Counted from the stretch's first letter, positions 8,189 through 17,043 are shown. The stretch: DNA of 64,000 bases from JBBIQV01 sp964555285 (GCA_964555285.1 CAZKRM010000001.1:62001-126000); one strand, 5' to 3'. Notes: a model not told the origin generated them from the sequence alone. Numbers and translations are program-made.

Positions 8189-8204
8189 AGCAACATGCAT
8201 GCCA
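8189..8204 (-). promoter_or_regulatory. Sigma-54 promoter upstream of flgF
   Basis: The minus strand reads TGGCATGCATGTTGCT. This matches the -24/-12 consensus TGGCACG-N4-TTGCW with one difference (T for C at the sixth base) and has the invariant GG and GC at the required spacing. The -12 box lies about 38 bp upstream of the flgF ATG. No convincing enhancer palindrome was seen upstream in 8210-8421. Confidence 0.8.
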
Positions 8205-8421
8205 TTCGTCTGCCATGCTTGGTGGAGCGCGCGGCGTGGCGGTGTCGGCCGGGCAAGGAGTTGTAAATACAGCGTGCTGAGACGGAGCCGAGAAAGACAT
8301 GCGCGCGCGGCGCTGGAGGGGATGACGCGAACGCTTTGGAAAAGAAGCGACGGACTAGGAAAAGGTTGCCGGAGTGGGAAAAAATATCGCGGGCCGGATG
8401 TGGCAGGCTGATGGCATGCGT

Positions 8422-9195
8422 CTAACCGTTCGGCACCGGTTCAGGTGACGCCGAAGCGACGCTGGTGGATACGAATCGCACCGTCTGCCCCTCGGCCTTC
8501 GCGGTCTTCACCGCCTGGATGGCCTGTTCGATCAAATCCTCGCGTTCTGTCGCATCCTGCGGGTAACGCGCGACGCCGATACGGCAGGTCAAGAACAGCT
8601 CATGGCCATCCAAGGTTAAGGGAAGCCCCACGGTAGCCAGCAATTTGTCCACGATGGCGGTGATCTCCTCATGGGAGGTGAGATGGTCGATGATCATGGC
8701 GAATTGATCCTGTGTCAGCCGCGCGACCGTGTCGGTCGAGCGCAACACGCTTTTCACCCTGGCCGCCTGGACCCGGACGAGCATGTTGCCGTTCGCTTGG
8801 CCTTCGCTCTTTGACACCATCCGGAAATGTTCCAGCTCCACCACCAGCAGCGCGACGGATCGGCCGGTTCTTGCCGCGCGGCTCAGCGCTTGGTTCAATA
8901 AGGTTCCGAACAATCGTCCGGTGGGCAAGCTGGTGACGGAATCATAGGCCGACAGCTCAGTCGAGTTCTCCGTGGAGTGCGCCCGGCGGAGTCCATGCGT
9001 GCGATACCGGCGCTGCACCCAGAGTCCTCCGAGGATGAGGAGGCTGGTAAGGAGGAGTCCGATGAGGCCCACGAGGGGAGACATCGCAAAGGCGGAGAAC
9101 CCTTCGCCCCCAGCGGCGGTTTTCGGAGTAGGAAGGATGGTTCCAAGCTGCGCGAGCGCGTGCATCATGCCGGCTGTGATGAGTTCCGACAACAT
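8422..9195 (-). CDS. Membrane-anchored degenerate GGDEF-domain protein
   Basis: A 257-aa protein with one clear transmembrane segment (PLVGLIGLLLTSLLILGGLW, about residues 40-59) followed by a GGDEF-like domain: DSVTSLPTGRLFGTLLNQAL matches the D-x-LT-GL-NR entry motif, and FLTCRIGVARYPQDA is the conserved end. The catalytic GG[D/E]EF position reads LTQDQF, so it lacks the glycines and acids needed to make cyclic di-GMP. It is probably a binding or scaffold domain rather than an enzyme. It sits between fliA and flgF inside the flagellar locus, which suggests a motility-related role. No good ribosome site precedes the ATG used; Met10/Met11 are alternatives. Confidence 0.75.
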   Translation of the reverse strand: MLSELITAGMMHALAQLGTILPTPKTAAGGEGFSAFAMSPLVGLIGLLLTSLLILGGLWVQRRYRTHGLRRAHSTENSTELSAYDSVTSLPTGRLFGTLLNQALSRAARTGRSVALLVVELEHFRMVSKSEGQANGNMLVRVQAARVKSVLRSTDTVARLTQDQFAMIIDHLTSHEEITAIVDKLLATVGLPLTLDGHELFLTCRIGVARYPQDATEREDLIEQAIQAVKTAKAEGQTVRFVSTSVASASPEPVPNG

Positions 9196-9352
9196 AGCAG
9201 AGTTAGATCAGCCACTATGGGTGTCGGTCGATGGAGGCGAAGACTGTAGTGAGGACGGCGCCCGAGACAGAAACGAACACCAGCGGCGTCGAACGAACTA
9301 CGCAGGCATCCCAACCGGTGTCACGGCAGGGAGGCCTTTGCGGCCGGCAAAG
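9196..9352. other. Non-coding spacer between fliA and the GGDEF gene
   Basis: No open frame with family similarity or good codon use was seen here. Together with the adjacent repeat element it forms a gap of about 365 bp in an otherwise compact locus. No convincing -24/-12 or sigma-28 site was found for the GGDEF gene. Confidence 0.5.
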
Positions 9353-9534
9353 AGCCTGTTGCGCAAACCCTCTTCGTCGCGAGGTGAAGGAGGCGTGGTC
9401 AGATGCAAGGCCGCAGGCCCGAAAAAACCGGAGGCGTATTCGCTGGAATACGTTGAGGATTTTTTCGGGCCGAGAACGACGCAGATGGCCGCGGATCGTT
9501 CGCCGCAGTAGAAAGGGGGTTTGCGCGACAGGCT
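9353..9534. mobile_element. MITE-like 182-bp element with terminal inverted repeats
   Basis: The ends are 18-bp inverted repeats, AGCCTGTTGCGCAAACCC at 9353-9370 and GGGTTTGCGCGACAGGCT at 9517-9534, with 17 of 18 positions complementary. A second inverted pair lies inside: CCCGAAAAAACC near 9418-9429 faces GGATTTTTTCGGG near 9457-9469. There is no transposase, so any movement would be in trans. It is inserted downstream of fliA, before the GGDEF gene. I did not find a clear target-site duplication. Confidence 0.75.
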
Positions 9535-9560
9535 CTAAAAGGGAGGCGGGACGTTGAGGT

Positions 9561-10310
9561 TCATTGCTGCGCTTCGAGCTTCCCCTTTAGGTGAAGGACC
9601 GCTTTCGTATGAATTTGGCACACGCGAGATTCCGTCACCCTGAGGATGCCGCCGATTTCCTTCATCGTGAGTTCTTCATAATAGTACAGCGTCAGCACCA
9701 GGCGTTCCTTATCGGGGAGTTGCTGGATCGCCTTGCCGAGATTCTCCCGCTCCCGCTCATTGACGACCATCGACAGCGGATCCGGATGCTGGTGGTCGGC
9801 GAGCATCTTCAAAATCTTGTGACCATCCGGCTCTTGAATTCCCAGATCGTCCAAGCTGATCAGCACAGCTCCTCGCGCGCGCGACAAGAACTCATCCAGC
9901 TCGGAGACGGACATCTTAAGCGCAGCGGCGACTTCGTCGTCTGTGGGGGGGCGCCCATGCCGGTTGAGCAATTCAGTCTGGGTCCGTTGCAGCAACGAGA
10001 TCCGTTCATGCACGGATCGTGGAATCCAGTCCATGGAGCGAATCTCATCGAGCATGGCCCCGCGGATCCTGAACTCGGCATAGGTTTTAAACTTGGCCTC
10101 CCGCGAGGGGTCGTACTTGTCCATGGCATCCATCAACCCGATCACTCCGACCGAGATCAGGTCCTCGGCGTCGAGGTAGGCCGGCAGGCGATACGCCAAT
10201 CGATGGGCCATGGCTTTGATCACATGGGCGAATTCGCGAATGATCCGTTCGCGGGATGCGTTGTCCTCGTCCACGCAGACTGGAAACTGTGGGTGATCGG
10301 TTTTATTCAT
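9561..10310 (-). CDS. fliA: RNA polymerase sigma-28 factor FliA
   Basis: FliA directs transcription of late flagellar genes. The 249-aa protein shows sigma region 2 (AYRLPAYLDAEDLISVGVIG, then LMDAMDKYDPSREAKFKTYA and RIRGAMLDEIRSMDWIPRSV), region 3 (PPTDDEVAAALKMSVSELDE) and region 4 (QLPDKERLVLTLYYYEELTM, then EIGGILRVTESRVCQIHTKA). The RSMDWIPRSV stretch is diagnostic for the FliA group. It lies just after flhG, as in Pseudomonas and Vibrio (flhA-flhF-flhG-fliA). Its anti-sigma factor FlgM and a matching promoter are in the same window. Confidence 0.97.
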   Translation of the reverse strand: MNKTDHPQFPVCVDEDNASRERIIREFAHVIKAMAHRLAYRLPAYLDAEDLISVGVIGLMDAMDKYDPSREAKFKTYAEFRIRGAMLDEIRSMDWIPRSVHERISLLQRTQTELLNRHGRPPTDDEVAAALKMSVSELDEFLSRARGAVLISLDDLGIQEPDGHKILKMLADHQHPDPLSMVVNERERENLGKAIQQLPDKERLVLTLYYYEELTMKEIGGILRVTESRVCQIHTKAVLHLKGKLEAQQ

Positions 10311-10356
10311 GATTCCTACATCAGTATGAAAGAGAGAATGATGGATACGTGCCGCA

Positions 10357-11211
10357 TTACCTCAGGAGGCGTTGCCACAAAAACTGTACGGTGCCTTTGG
10401 GAATCCTGGCCGGTTCCCATTTGGCGACCGCGGATGCCAGTCGACCGAACTCGCGGCTGGCCGGCGCATGGGGGAAGAGATCCGTCACGGCCCGTTGCTC
10501 CATGACGGCGAACGGCACGTAATCGTCCAACGGAATGAAGCCGATCGAGTCGAGAGAAATGTGCAAGAACCGGTCGGCCGCCACGTCCAGTTTCCGGAAC
10601 ACGTGCGAGGCTTCGCGCTCGTTCTTCGCCATGTTGACCAGCACGCGGAAACGCCGCTCTCGGTGTTGCCGCGAGAGCACCTTCATGAGGGCATAGGCAT
10701 CCGTCAATGAGGTCGGTTCCGGCGAGACCACCACGACGATCTCGTGAGCCGCACCGGCGAAAAACGTCACGTTCGAGGAAATACCGGCCGCCGTGTCGAT
10801 CAACAAGATGTCGTACGACTGGGTGAGTGCTTCGATTTCGTCCTGGAGCAGGAGCAGCTGGGTTTCCGTGAGAGCGGTCAGTTGCGGGAGGCCCGAGCTC
10901 GCAGGGAGAATCTTGATGCCTCCTGGGCCACCCAACAGAATGTCCGCCAACCGCTTGGCGCCGGATAACACGTGTTCGATCGTCCACTGCGGCACGAGCC
11001 CTAACAGGACATCGAGGTTGCCGAGTCCAAGGTCTGCGTCCAGCACCATGACTCGTTTTCGTTCGCGCGCAAGGGCAAGGGCCAAATTGGCCACGACGTT
11101 GGTCTTCCCCACGCCTCCCTTCCCGCTTGTCACGCTGATCACTTGCACAGGCGGGGATTCGGCCAGTTTCACCGGTCCCGCCGTTCCGTACTCCTCCACT
11201 GTATGGCTCAT
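10357..11211 (-). CDS. flhG: MinD-like ATPase FlhG (FleN), flagellar number regulator
   Basis: FlhG limits flagellar number, in Pseudomonas and Vibrio by antagonising the master activator FleQ/FlrA. The 284-aa protein starts at the ATG at 11209-11211 after a strong AAGGAGG. It has the deviant Walker A SGKGGVGKTN (residues about 29-38), the DADLGLGNLDVLLGL switch I region, and LLIDTAAGISSNV (Walker B). It directly follows flhF, with which it normally pairs to set polar position and number. The long N-terminal open-frame extension overlaps flhF and is not coding. Confidence 0.95.
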   Translation of the reverse strand: MSHTVEEYGTAGPVKLAESPPVQVISVTSGKGGVGKTNVVANLALALARERKRVMVLDADLGLGNLDVLLGLVPQWTIEHVLSGAKRLADILLGGPGGIKILPASSGLPQLTALTETQLLLLQDEIEALTQSYDILLIDTAAGISSNVTFFAGAAHEIVVVVSPEPTSLTDAYALMKVLSRQHRERRFRVLVNMAKNEREASHVFRKLDVAADRFLHISLDSIGFIPLDDYVPFAVMEQRAVTDLFPHAPASREFGRLASAVAKWEPARIPKGTVQFLWQRLLR

Positions 11212-11245
11212 CTGAATCCTCCTTGAAGTCACGCGCTTGACTGCA

Positions 11246-12604
11246 TCAGGCTGAAGTCCTGGCAGGCTCGCTTCCGGCCGCCCGGGCGACTCCCCTGCGT
11301 ATGGTCTCGGTTGGATGGGCCGGCATGTGCAAGGTCCCGTCGAGGAGCACATCGGCCAACCGCTCGGCAGTGGCCGGTTCGAGATCGTCGGGCACACGTT
11401 GGCCGGTGCCGAAATAGGAGAGCGGAATGCCGGTCTGCCGGTGGACGGTGAGGAGGCTCCCGACGCCCGACGTCTCGTCGAGTTTGGTAAACAGCAGCCG
11501 ATCGACAGGGAAGTCGGCGAACCGATGTACGGTTGCCAGCAGGTCTTGCTCGCGGGTCGTCGCAGCCAGTACGAGATGGGTTTCGACCGGTTGGTCGAGC
11601 ACCGCCAACCGGCGGAGCTCGTCGAGGTATGACGGGTCCATCGGATTCCGGCCGCCCGTATCCACCAGGATCAGGTCCCTGTCGTGGTGGCGGCGGATAC
11701 ACGTCACCGCATCGCGCCTGGTGAGCGCGATCTCCATCGGGATGCCCAGCGTGTTCGCGTACAGGCGAAGTTGCTCCACCGCCGCGATGCGATACGTGTC
11801 CAGCGTAATGAGCGCGATGGAGCGTCGGTGTTCCACCTGGTAGTGGGCAGCGAGTTTGGCGATGGTGGTGGTCTTGCCGACACCGGAGGGTCCGAGGAAC
11901 AGCACGGTTTTCTTGTGGTCGCTCTGCGTCATCAGCGGGCCGCCCACGGTCATTTGTTCCGTGACGAGTCCACAGAGTGCCGTGCGGAGTTGAGTGGAGC
12001 TCAGCAAATCGGCGGCCGACAGTGCGGCGTGCAGGTGCCGGACAAAACGTACCGCGGTCTGGGAAGAGAGGCCGCGCCCCACAAGATCGCGGTACAGCGA
12101 TGTGACCGGGACAGGAACGGACGTGGGCGTGCCGATCGTATCTTCCGGATAGGTCTCCATAAGATGCCGATGAAGGGTGCGCAACTCCGCTGCGATACGG
12201 GTCAACTGCGGAGTGAGGGCTCGCCGGCGTCGTGTCCCTTGTGTCGACGTCGGTGAGGCAGCCGGGGCTGTCCGGAACGTGTCATCTGGTGGGCCGGCGT
12301 TCCGCATCAGGCCTCGCAAGGTCTCGTGAAACTCCGATGGCGGGAGTATGGACGGGGCCGGTGAGTCGTCAGGTGCAGCGGGAGCCGTCTTGGGCGCAGG
12401 CGCGGCGGTCGGCACCTTCGGTGAAGACGGGCTACGGTCGATGGCCGCCGTCACTTCGATCAGCGGCCGGCTGAACCACCGCGCGAACGGTCCCTGTTTC
12501 CGGAATTCCTTCGTCGAGAGAATCACCGCGTCGGATCCCAACTCGGCTTTGATCGAGTGAATCGCCTCCTGCATCGTGAAGGCGTGAAAGGTTTTGATAT
12601 GCAT
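11246..12604 (-). CDS. flhF: SRP-family GTPase FlhF, polar flagellum placement
   Basis: FlhF is a signal-recognition-particle-type GTPase that marks the pole for flagellar assembly and activates with FlhG. The 452-aa protein starts MHIKTFHAFTMQEAIHSIKA. A variable, Pro/Ala-rich B domain spans about residues 60-130. The NG domain carries G1 LFLGPSGVGKTTTIAKLAAH (about 230-249), LITLDTYRIAAVEQLRLYAN, DLILVDTGGRNP and FTKLDETSGVGSLL. Its presence argues for polar flagella. It lies 12 bp downstream of flhA and 34 bp upstream of flhG. Confidence 0.96.
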   Translation of the reverse strand: MHIKTFHAFTMQEAIHSIKAELGSDAVILSTKEFRKQGPFARWFSRPLIEVTAAIDRSPSSPKVPTAAPAPKTAPAAPDDSPAPSILPPSEFHETLRGLMRNAGPPDDTFRTAPAASPTSTQGTRRRRALTPQLTRIAAELRTLHRHLMETYPEDTIGTPTSVPVPVTSLYRDLVGRGLSSQTAVRFVRHLHAALSAADLLSSTQLRTALCGLVTEQMTVGGPLMTQSDHKKTVLFLGPSGVGKTTTIAKLAAHYQVEHRRSIALITLDTYRIAAVEQLRLYANTLGIPMEIALTRRDAVTCIRRHHDRDLILVDTGGRNPMDPSYLDELRRLAVLDQPVETHLVLAATTREQDLLATVHRFADFPVDRLLFTKLDETSGVGSLLTVHRQTGIPLSYFGTGQRVPDDLEPATAERLADVLLDGTLHMPAHPTETIRRGVARAAGSEPARTSA

Positions 12605-12616
12605 CGCTCCTCCCCG

Positions 12617-14713
12617 TTAGGCGGTCCCGAGTTCAAGCCGGACTGTTTCCACCGCCTGCAACTTGGCCATTCCGTCGATTTCGTTCAGTCCTAAGATCGG
12701 TACCGACGGAAGGACCCGATCCGTCAATTTCCGGAGATGACGCCGGCTGGCCGGTGAGCAGAGCACGATGGGTTGATGACCTCTCGAGGCGACCCGTTCT
12801 GCGGCTTGTTTGAGAGCCGCAACGACTTGTTGCGACAACGTGGGGTCGATCATGCTCGTGGCTCCGCCCTGCGTCGGAGCGGCTTGGTCCGCCAGTGTCC
12901 GATCCAATCGCGGATCGAGGCCGATAATCGACAACGTGCCGTTCGGGCCGAGATACTGCCGGGTGATGGTCCGCGCCAATGCGTGCCGTGCGACTTCGGT
13001 GAGGACCTCCGGGTCTTTTATGGTCGGCGCATGGTCGGCCACCGCCTCCAGGATCGTCCGGAGGTCGCGGATCGGGACACCCTCACGGAGGAGACCGGCG
13101 AGAATGCGCACGACGATTCCAAGAGACAACACGGTGGGAACCAGTTCTTCGACCAGCTTGGGATGGACCTTCGCCGTTTCGTCGAGCAGGCCTTGGACTT
13201 CTTGTCGCCCCAGCAATTCGTAGGCATAGCGCTTGATCACTTCCGATAGATGGGTGGCGACGGCAGAGCCGGCATCGACCACGGTGTAGCCGGCCAGTTG
13301 GGCTTGCTCGCGGGCGGACTCCGGGACCCAGAGCGCCGGCAAACCGAATGCCGGCTCTTTTGTGGCAATGCCTTGCACGCCGCCTCGTTGGGCGGTCCCC
13401 GGATCGATGGCGAGCACGTGTGCCGGCAGAATCTCGGATTTGGTCAACTCCACACCCTTGAGCATGATCGAGTACTCGTTGGGGCGGAGTTGTAAGTTGT
13501 CGCGAATGTGAATGGGCGGGATCACGAAGCCCATCGTTTCGGCAAACTGCCGGCGAAGTCCTTTGATGCGGTCGAGCAATGCCCCGCCGTGCTGGCCTTC
13601 GACCAGACCGATCAACCCGTAACCGACCTGGACTTCCATGAGGTCCAATGGAGCGACATGCGTCACAGGTTCTTCCGACTTGGCCTTCGCCTGAGCCATC
13701 GCCGGTTGCGGGGCGGCCGTCGCCGAACCCTCGCGCCGGTGCAGGTCGTACGCTACCCAGGCGACGGCCCCCCCGAGCATCAGAAAGGCGACGTGTGGGA
13801 GTCCCGGCACCAACCCCAATCCCAACAACATGCCGGCAGCGGTTCCGAGGGCTCTGGGCGAGGTGAGGATTTGCCGGGTGATTTCGGATCCCAGGTTCGT
13901 CTCGGACGCGGCGCGAGTGACGACGATACCGGCGGCGGTCGAAACGATCAGCGCGGGCACCTGCGCAACCAACCCCTCGCCGACGGTCAAGAGCGTATAG
14001 GTCTGCGCGGCGGCGGCGAGCGTCATGCCTTGTTGCAGGACACCGATGGTCAAGCCGCCGAGGATGTTCACCAGAATGATCACGACGGCGGCAATCGCGT
14101 CCCCCCGCACGAACTTGCTGGCGCCGTCCATTGCACCGTAGAAATCCGCCTCCTCCGCGATCTGCCGCCGCCTCCGCCGCGCTTCGGCCTCGTTGATGAT
14201 GCCGGCGTTCAGGTCGGCGTCGATGCTCATCTGTTTGCCGGGCATGGCGTCCAAGGTGAACCGCGCCGCCACTTCCGCCACACGTCCGGCGCCTTTGGTG
14301 ACGACGACGAAATTGATGATGACGAGAATCGTGAACACCACGAGGCCGACGGTGTAGTTTCCGCCCACCACGAAGTTCCCGAACGCACGGATCACCTCCC
14401 CTGCCGCCGTCACCCCTTCGTTCCCGTGGAGGAGAATCAACCGGGTAGAGGCGATGTTCAGCGACAGGCGGAGCAGCGTCACGATCAACAGAATGGACGG
14501 GAAGACGGAAAACTCGAGCGGCCGCCGTACTTGCAACCCGACGAGCAAAATGATGATGGACAGCGCGATGTTGAAGCTCAGGAGCAGATCGAGAAGAAAC
14601 CGGGGCAAGGGCAGCAGCATCACCATCAAGATCGCCACGACGCCCACGGACATGAGGATGTCCGGGTGTTTGATCGGGGAGGTCTGCGGGACCGTTTGTG
14701 CGTCGACGCTCAT
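12617..14713 (-). CDS. flhA: Flagellar export gate protein FlhA
   Basis: FlhA forms the nonameric export gate of the flagellar type III system. The 698-aa length is typical. The N-terminal half has about eight membrane segments (beginning ILMSVGVVAILMVMLLPLPR) and the FHIPEP-family block AARFTLDAMPGKQMSIDADL followed by NAGIINEAEARRRRRQ. The C-terminal half is the cytoplasmic FlhA-C domain that receives chaperone-cargo complexes (IPPIHIRDNLQLRPNEYSIM). It lies between flhB and flhF. Confidence 0.97.
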   Translation of the reverse strand: MSVDAQTVPQTSPIKHPDILMSVGVVAILMVMLLPLPRFLLDLLLSFNIALSIIILLVGLQVRRPLEFSVFPSILLIVTLLRLSLNIASTRLILLHGNEGVTAAGEVIRAFGNFVVGGNYTVGLVVFTILVIINFVVVTKGAGRVAEVAARFTLDAMPGKQMSIDADLNAGIINEAEARRRRRQIAEEADFYGAMDGASKFVRGDAIAAVVIILVNILGGLTIGVLQQGMTLAAAAQTYTLLTVGEGLVAQVPALIVSTAAGIVVTRAASETNLGSEITRQILTSPRALGTAAGMLLGLGLVPGLPHVAFLMLGGAVAWVAYDLHRREGSATAAPQPAMAQAKAKSEEPVTHVAPLDLMEVQVGYGLIGLVEGQHGGALLDRIKGLRRQFAETMGFVIPPIHIRDNLQLRPNEYSIMLKGVELTKSEILPAHVLAIDPGTAQRGGVQGIATKEPAFGLPALWVPESAREQAQLAGYTVVDAGSAVATHLSEVIKRYAYELLGRQEVQGLLDETAKVHPKLVEELVPTVLSLGIVVRILAGLLREGVPIRDLRTILEAVADHAPTIKDPEVLTEVARHALARTITRQYLGPNGTLSIIGLDPRLDRTLADQAAPTQGGATSMIDPTLSQQVVAALKQAAERVASRGHQPIVLCSPASRRHLRKLTDRVLPSVPILGLNEIDGMAKLQAVETVRLELGTA

Positions 14714-14734
14714 GGTGTTGCCACCGGCATTCGA

Positions 14735-15817
14735 TTACCGAACGGGAACTTTGCCGCGTACGCGATAGACATAGGCCAGGATCTCGGCCACGGCGCGATA
14801 GAGATCGGCGGGGATCTCCCGTCCGACGTCCACCAACTTATAGAGAGTCCGCGCAACGAATTTATTCTCGACGACCATGACGCCGTGCGCTCGCGCGATC
14901 TCCTTGATCCGCTCCGCCAGGTACCCGGCGCCTTTCGCCACGACGCGGGGGGCGGCCATGCGGGATTGGTCGTACTTCAACGCCACCGCCAGGTGGTCCG
15001 GGTTGGTCACCACGACGTCGGCCTTCTTCACGTCGGCCAGCATGCGCTTGCGCGCCATCTCACGCTGCAGGCTGCGGACACGGGACCGGATCTGCGGGTC
15101 GCCCTCGGATTCACGGTGCTCTCGTTTCACCTCTTCGTGCGACATGCGCAAGTCGCGTTCCCATTCGAAACGTTGGTAGCCGTAGTCGAGTACGGAGATG
15201 AATGCGACCGCGGCGGAGATCGACAACGCCGCTTTCAGCGTGAGCCATCCAAGGGTCGAGAGGATGCCGTCCAACGTAAACTGCACCAGTTCCGGCAGCA
15301 CCGCCGCATCGTTCCGCATGGCATAAAAGCCGGCCGCCCCGATGAACAAGACTTTCAGAACGGCTTTGATCAACTCTGCGAGAGCACGAAGCGAGACCAT
15401 GCGTTGCAGACCGGGCAAGGGATTCAGACGGTCGACATCGAGCCCGATCCCCTCCGTTTTCCAGATGAACCCTGTCTGGGCCACGGCGGATCCCACGCCG
15501 AGCACCGCGATGCCGGCCGCAAGCGGAAGGACGAGGAACATGAGGTCCGACCCTGCTTTGGTCACGATTTCGTGCGCGTGATCCATCGTCAGACGCTCCC
15601 GAACGCCGGCGTCGGTCGCGGACGTGAGCCACTCCTTGATGAGCGTGTTCAGTTTCGTCATCGCGGGACGCGCCAGGACATACAGAAGTCCGAATCCGCC
15701 GAGCAGAACGGCAGCCGTGGAGACATCGCGGCTGACCGCGACCTGGCCGCGCGCGCGCGCCTCTTCCTTGCGTTTCGCAGTCGCTTGTTCGGTGCGGTTC
15801 TGATCGAGGTCAGCCAT
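14735..15817 (-). CDS. flhB: Flagellar export switch protein FlhB
   Basis: FlhB sets substrate specificity of the export gate, switching from rod/hook to filament substrates after self-cleavage. The 360-aa protein begins with a soluble segment (DQNRTEQATAKRKEEARARG), has four membrane segments, and contains the autocleavage motif NPDH (VVVTNPDHLAVALKYDQ) near residue 270. The cleavage motif is intact. Its start overlaps the fliR stop by 8 bp. Partners FliK (ruler) and FliR are also in the locus. Confidence 0.97.
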   Translation of the reverse strand: MADLDQNRTEQATAKRKEEARARGQVAVSRDVSTAAVLLGGFGLLYVLARPAMTKLNTLIKEWLTSATDAGVRERLTMDHAHEIVTKAGSDLMFLVLPLAAGIAVLGVGSAVAQTGFIWKTEGIGLDVDRLNPLPGLQRMVSLRALAELIKAVLKVLFIGAAGFYAMRNDAAVLPELVQFTLDGILSTLGWLTLKAALSISAAVAFISVLDYGYQRFEWERDLRMSHEEVKREHRESEGDPQIRSRVRSLQREMARKRMLADVKKADVVVTNPDHLAVALKYDQSRMAAPRVVAKGAGYLAERIKEIARAHGVMVVENKFVARTLYKLVDVGREIPADLYRAVAEILAYVYRVRGKVPVR

Positions 15818-16592
15818 GGCCTAGCATCCGTAACAGTCCCTGCAACGTCTCATCGAGCCGAATGAATTCCGATTCGTACAGGCCGATCGAATAGGGAAGC
15901 GCCAACCCCATCACGAACAGCCCGCAGGCGATCGTCAGGGGAAAGCTCAGCACGAAGACATTCAACTGCGCGACCGTCCGCCCGAGGATCCCCATCATCA
16001 CATTGACGATCAGCACCGTCACCAGGACCGGAGCGGCCAATTTCATCGCGACCACGAACATCTGTTGGGCCAGGTGCAAGATGTCGTCCGCCAGCCCTGC
16101 GGACAGATGCGCCATGAAGGGAGGAACGACATCGAAGCTTGTCGCGACGGCGCGCACGACGAGATAATGCGCGTTGAGCGACAGGAACGTCAGCGAGGCC
16201 AGGATCGTCTGGAAGCTCCCGATGAGCGGCGTTTGCCGAAACGTGTGCGGGTCGATCAAATGCGCCACGCTGAAGCCGACCTGATTCCCCATCAGCTCAC
16301 CCGCCAATTCGAGCGCGGCAAAGAACAGCCGAACGGCAAGGCCGATGACCAGTCCGATCATGAACTCGTTGGCGATCCCCGCCCCCAGCAATAAGACGTG
16401 TTGCGGGACGGCCATCGGAGGGATGAACGGCGTCAGGACCAACCCCAGCATGATCACCAAGCCGACTTTGATCTGCATCGGGATGGCCCGGCTGCCCAGC
16501 ACCGGCAAGGCAGCCAGGATGCCGGCCACGCGAAACATCACGATCAGGGCCGATTGAAACTGCGGGATCGCAAACTGAATGCCGGGACTCAT
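15810..16592 (-). CDS. fliR: Flagellar export gate protein FliR
   Basis: FliR is part of the FliPQR core export channel. The 260-aa protein has about six hydrophobic segments and the conserved FRVAGILAALPVLGSRAIPM, then KVGLVIMLGLVLTPFI, ELAGELMGNQVGFSVAHLID and PVLVTVLIVNVMMGILGRT. The start is an ATG at 16590-16592. It is separated from fliQ by 166 bp that hold a repeat element, and overlaps flhB by 8 bp. Confidence 0.96.
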   Translation of the reverse strand: MSPGIQFAIPQFQSALIVMFRVAGILAALPVLGSRAIPMQIKVGLVIMLGLVLTPFIPPMAVPQHVLLLGAGIANEFMIGLVIGLAVRLFFAALELAGELMGNQVGFSVAHLIDPHTFRQTPLIGSFQTILASLTFLSLNAHYLVVRAVATSFDVVPPFMAHLSAGLADDILHLAQQMFVVAMKLAAPVLVTVLIVNVMMGILGRTVAQLNVFVLSFPLTIACGLFVMGLALPYSIGLYESEFIRLDETLQGLLRMLGHG

Positions 16593-16638
16593 ATGAATAC
16601 TCGAGTGGTCGTCATGTGGTTGCTAAAATACACGTCAC

Positions 16639-16726
16639 GTCATTCCCGCAGTCCTTAAGCGGGAATCCATTGATTGTGCTGGATACCCCCCCCCGCTAGA
16701 TACAAGCGGGGGTTCGCGGGTATGAC
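16639..16726. repeat. Small two-hairpin repeat between fliQ and fliR
   Basis: An 88-bp element bounded by GTCAT (16639-16643) and ATGAC (16722-16726). It contains a hairpin ATTCCCGC (16642-16649) / GCGGGAAT (16659-16666) and a second hairpin with CCCCCGCT facing AGCGGGGG around 16690-16712. The attcccgc...gcgggaat core resembles dispersed repeats found in many bacterial genomes. It lies inside the fliQ-fliR transcript and could influence its stability. Confidence 0.8.
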
Positions 16727-16758
16727 AATTTCTATGCGCTCACTTTCGCAACCAAGTA

Positions 16759-17034
16759 CTAGGAGGCCCGCACGTAATAGGGGATGTTCGTCAGCAAGTT
16801 CGTCATGAACGTCACCAACACCCCCATCATCCAGGGGAAAAACAACAAGGTCGCCACGAACACGGCGAGCATTTTGGGCACGAACGATAACGTGGCTTCA
16901 TTGATCTGCGTCATCGCCTGAAACAGGCTCACCAGCAGGCCCACGACCAGGCTCAACCCCAGCATCGGGGCCGATACCAACAGCGTGGTTTCCAGCGCTT
17001 GTCGTCCGATCTCCGCTACCATATCGGGTGTCAT
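16759..17034 (-). CDS. fliQ: Flagellar export gate protein FliQ
   Basis: A 91-aa protein of the expected size with two membrane segments: TTLLVSAPMLGLSLVVGLLV, ending in SLFQAMTQINE, and FVPKMLAVFVATLLFFPWMM. FliQ forms part of the FliPQR export channel. The start at 17032-17034 has GGAGAAGAG immediately upstream; the longer open frame runs through repeat DNA and is rejected. It sits in the fliO-fliP-fliQ-fliR-flhB-flhA series. Confidence 0.96.
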   Translation of the reverse strand: MTPDMVAEIGRQALETTLLVSAPMLGLSLVVGLLVSLFQAMTQINEATLSFVPKMLAVFVATLLFFPWMMGVLVTFMTNLLTNIPYYVRAS

Positions 17035-17043
17035 CTCTTCTCC

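Noticed and set aside
11212..11397. N-terminal extension of FlhG
   Set aside because: It overlaps flhF in another frame; a strong ribosome site precedes the ATG at 11211.
13508..15865. 785-codon plus-strand open frame opposite flhA and flhB
   Set aside because: It is the antisense shadow of two conserved genes in GC-rich DNA; composition is His/Asp/Arg-heavy with no domain and no promoter.
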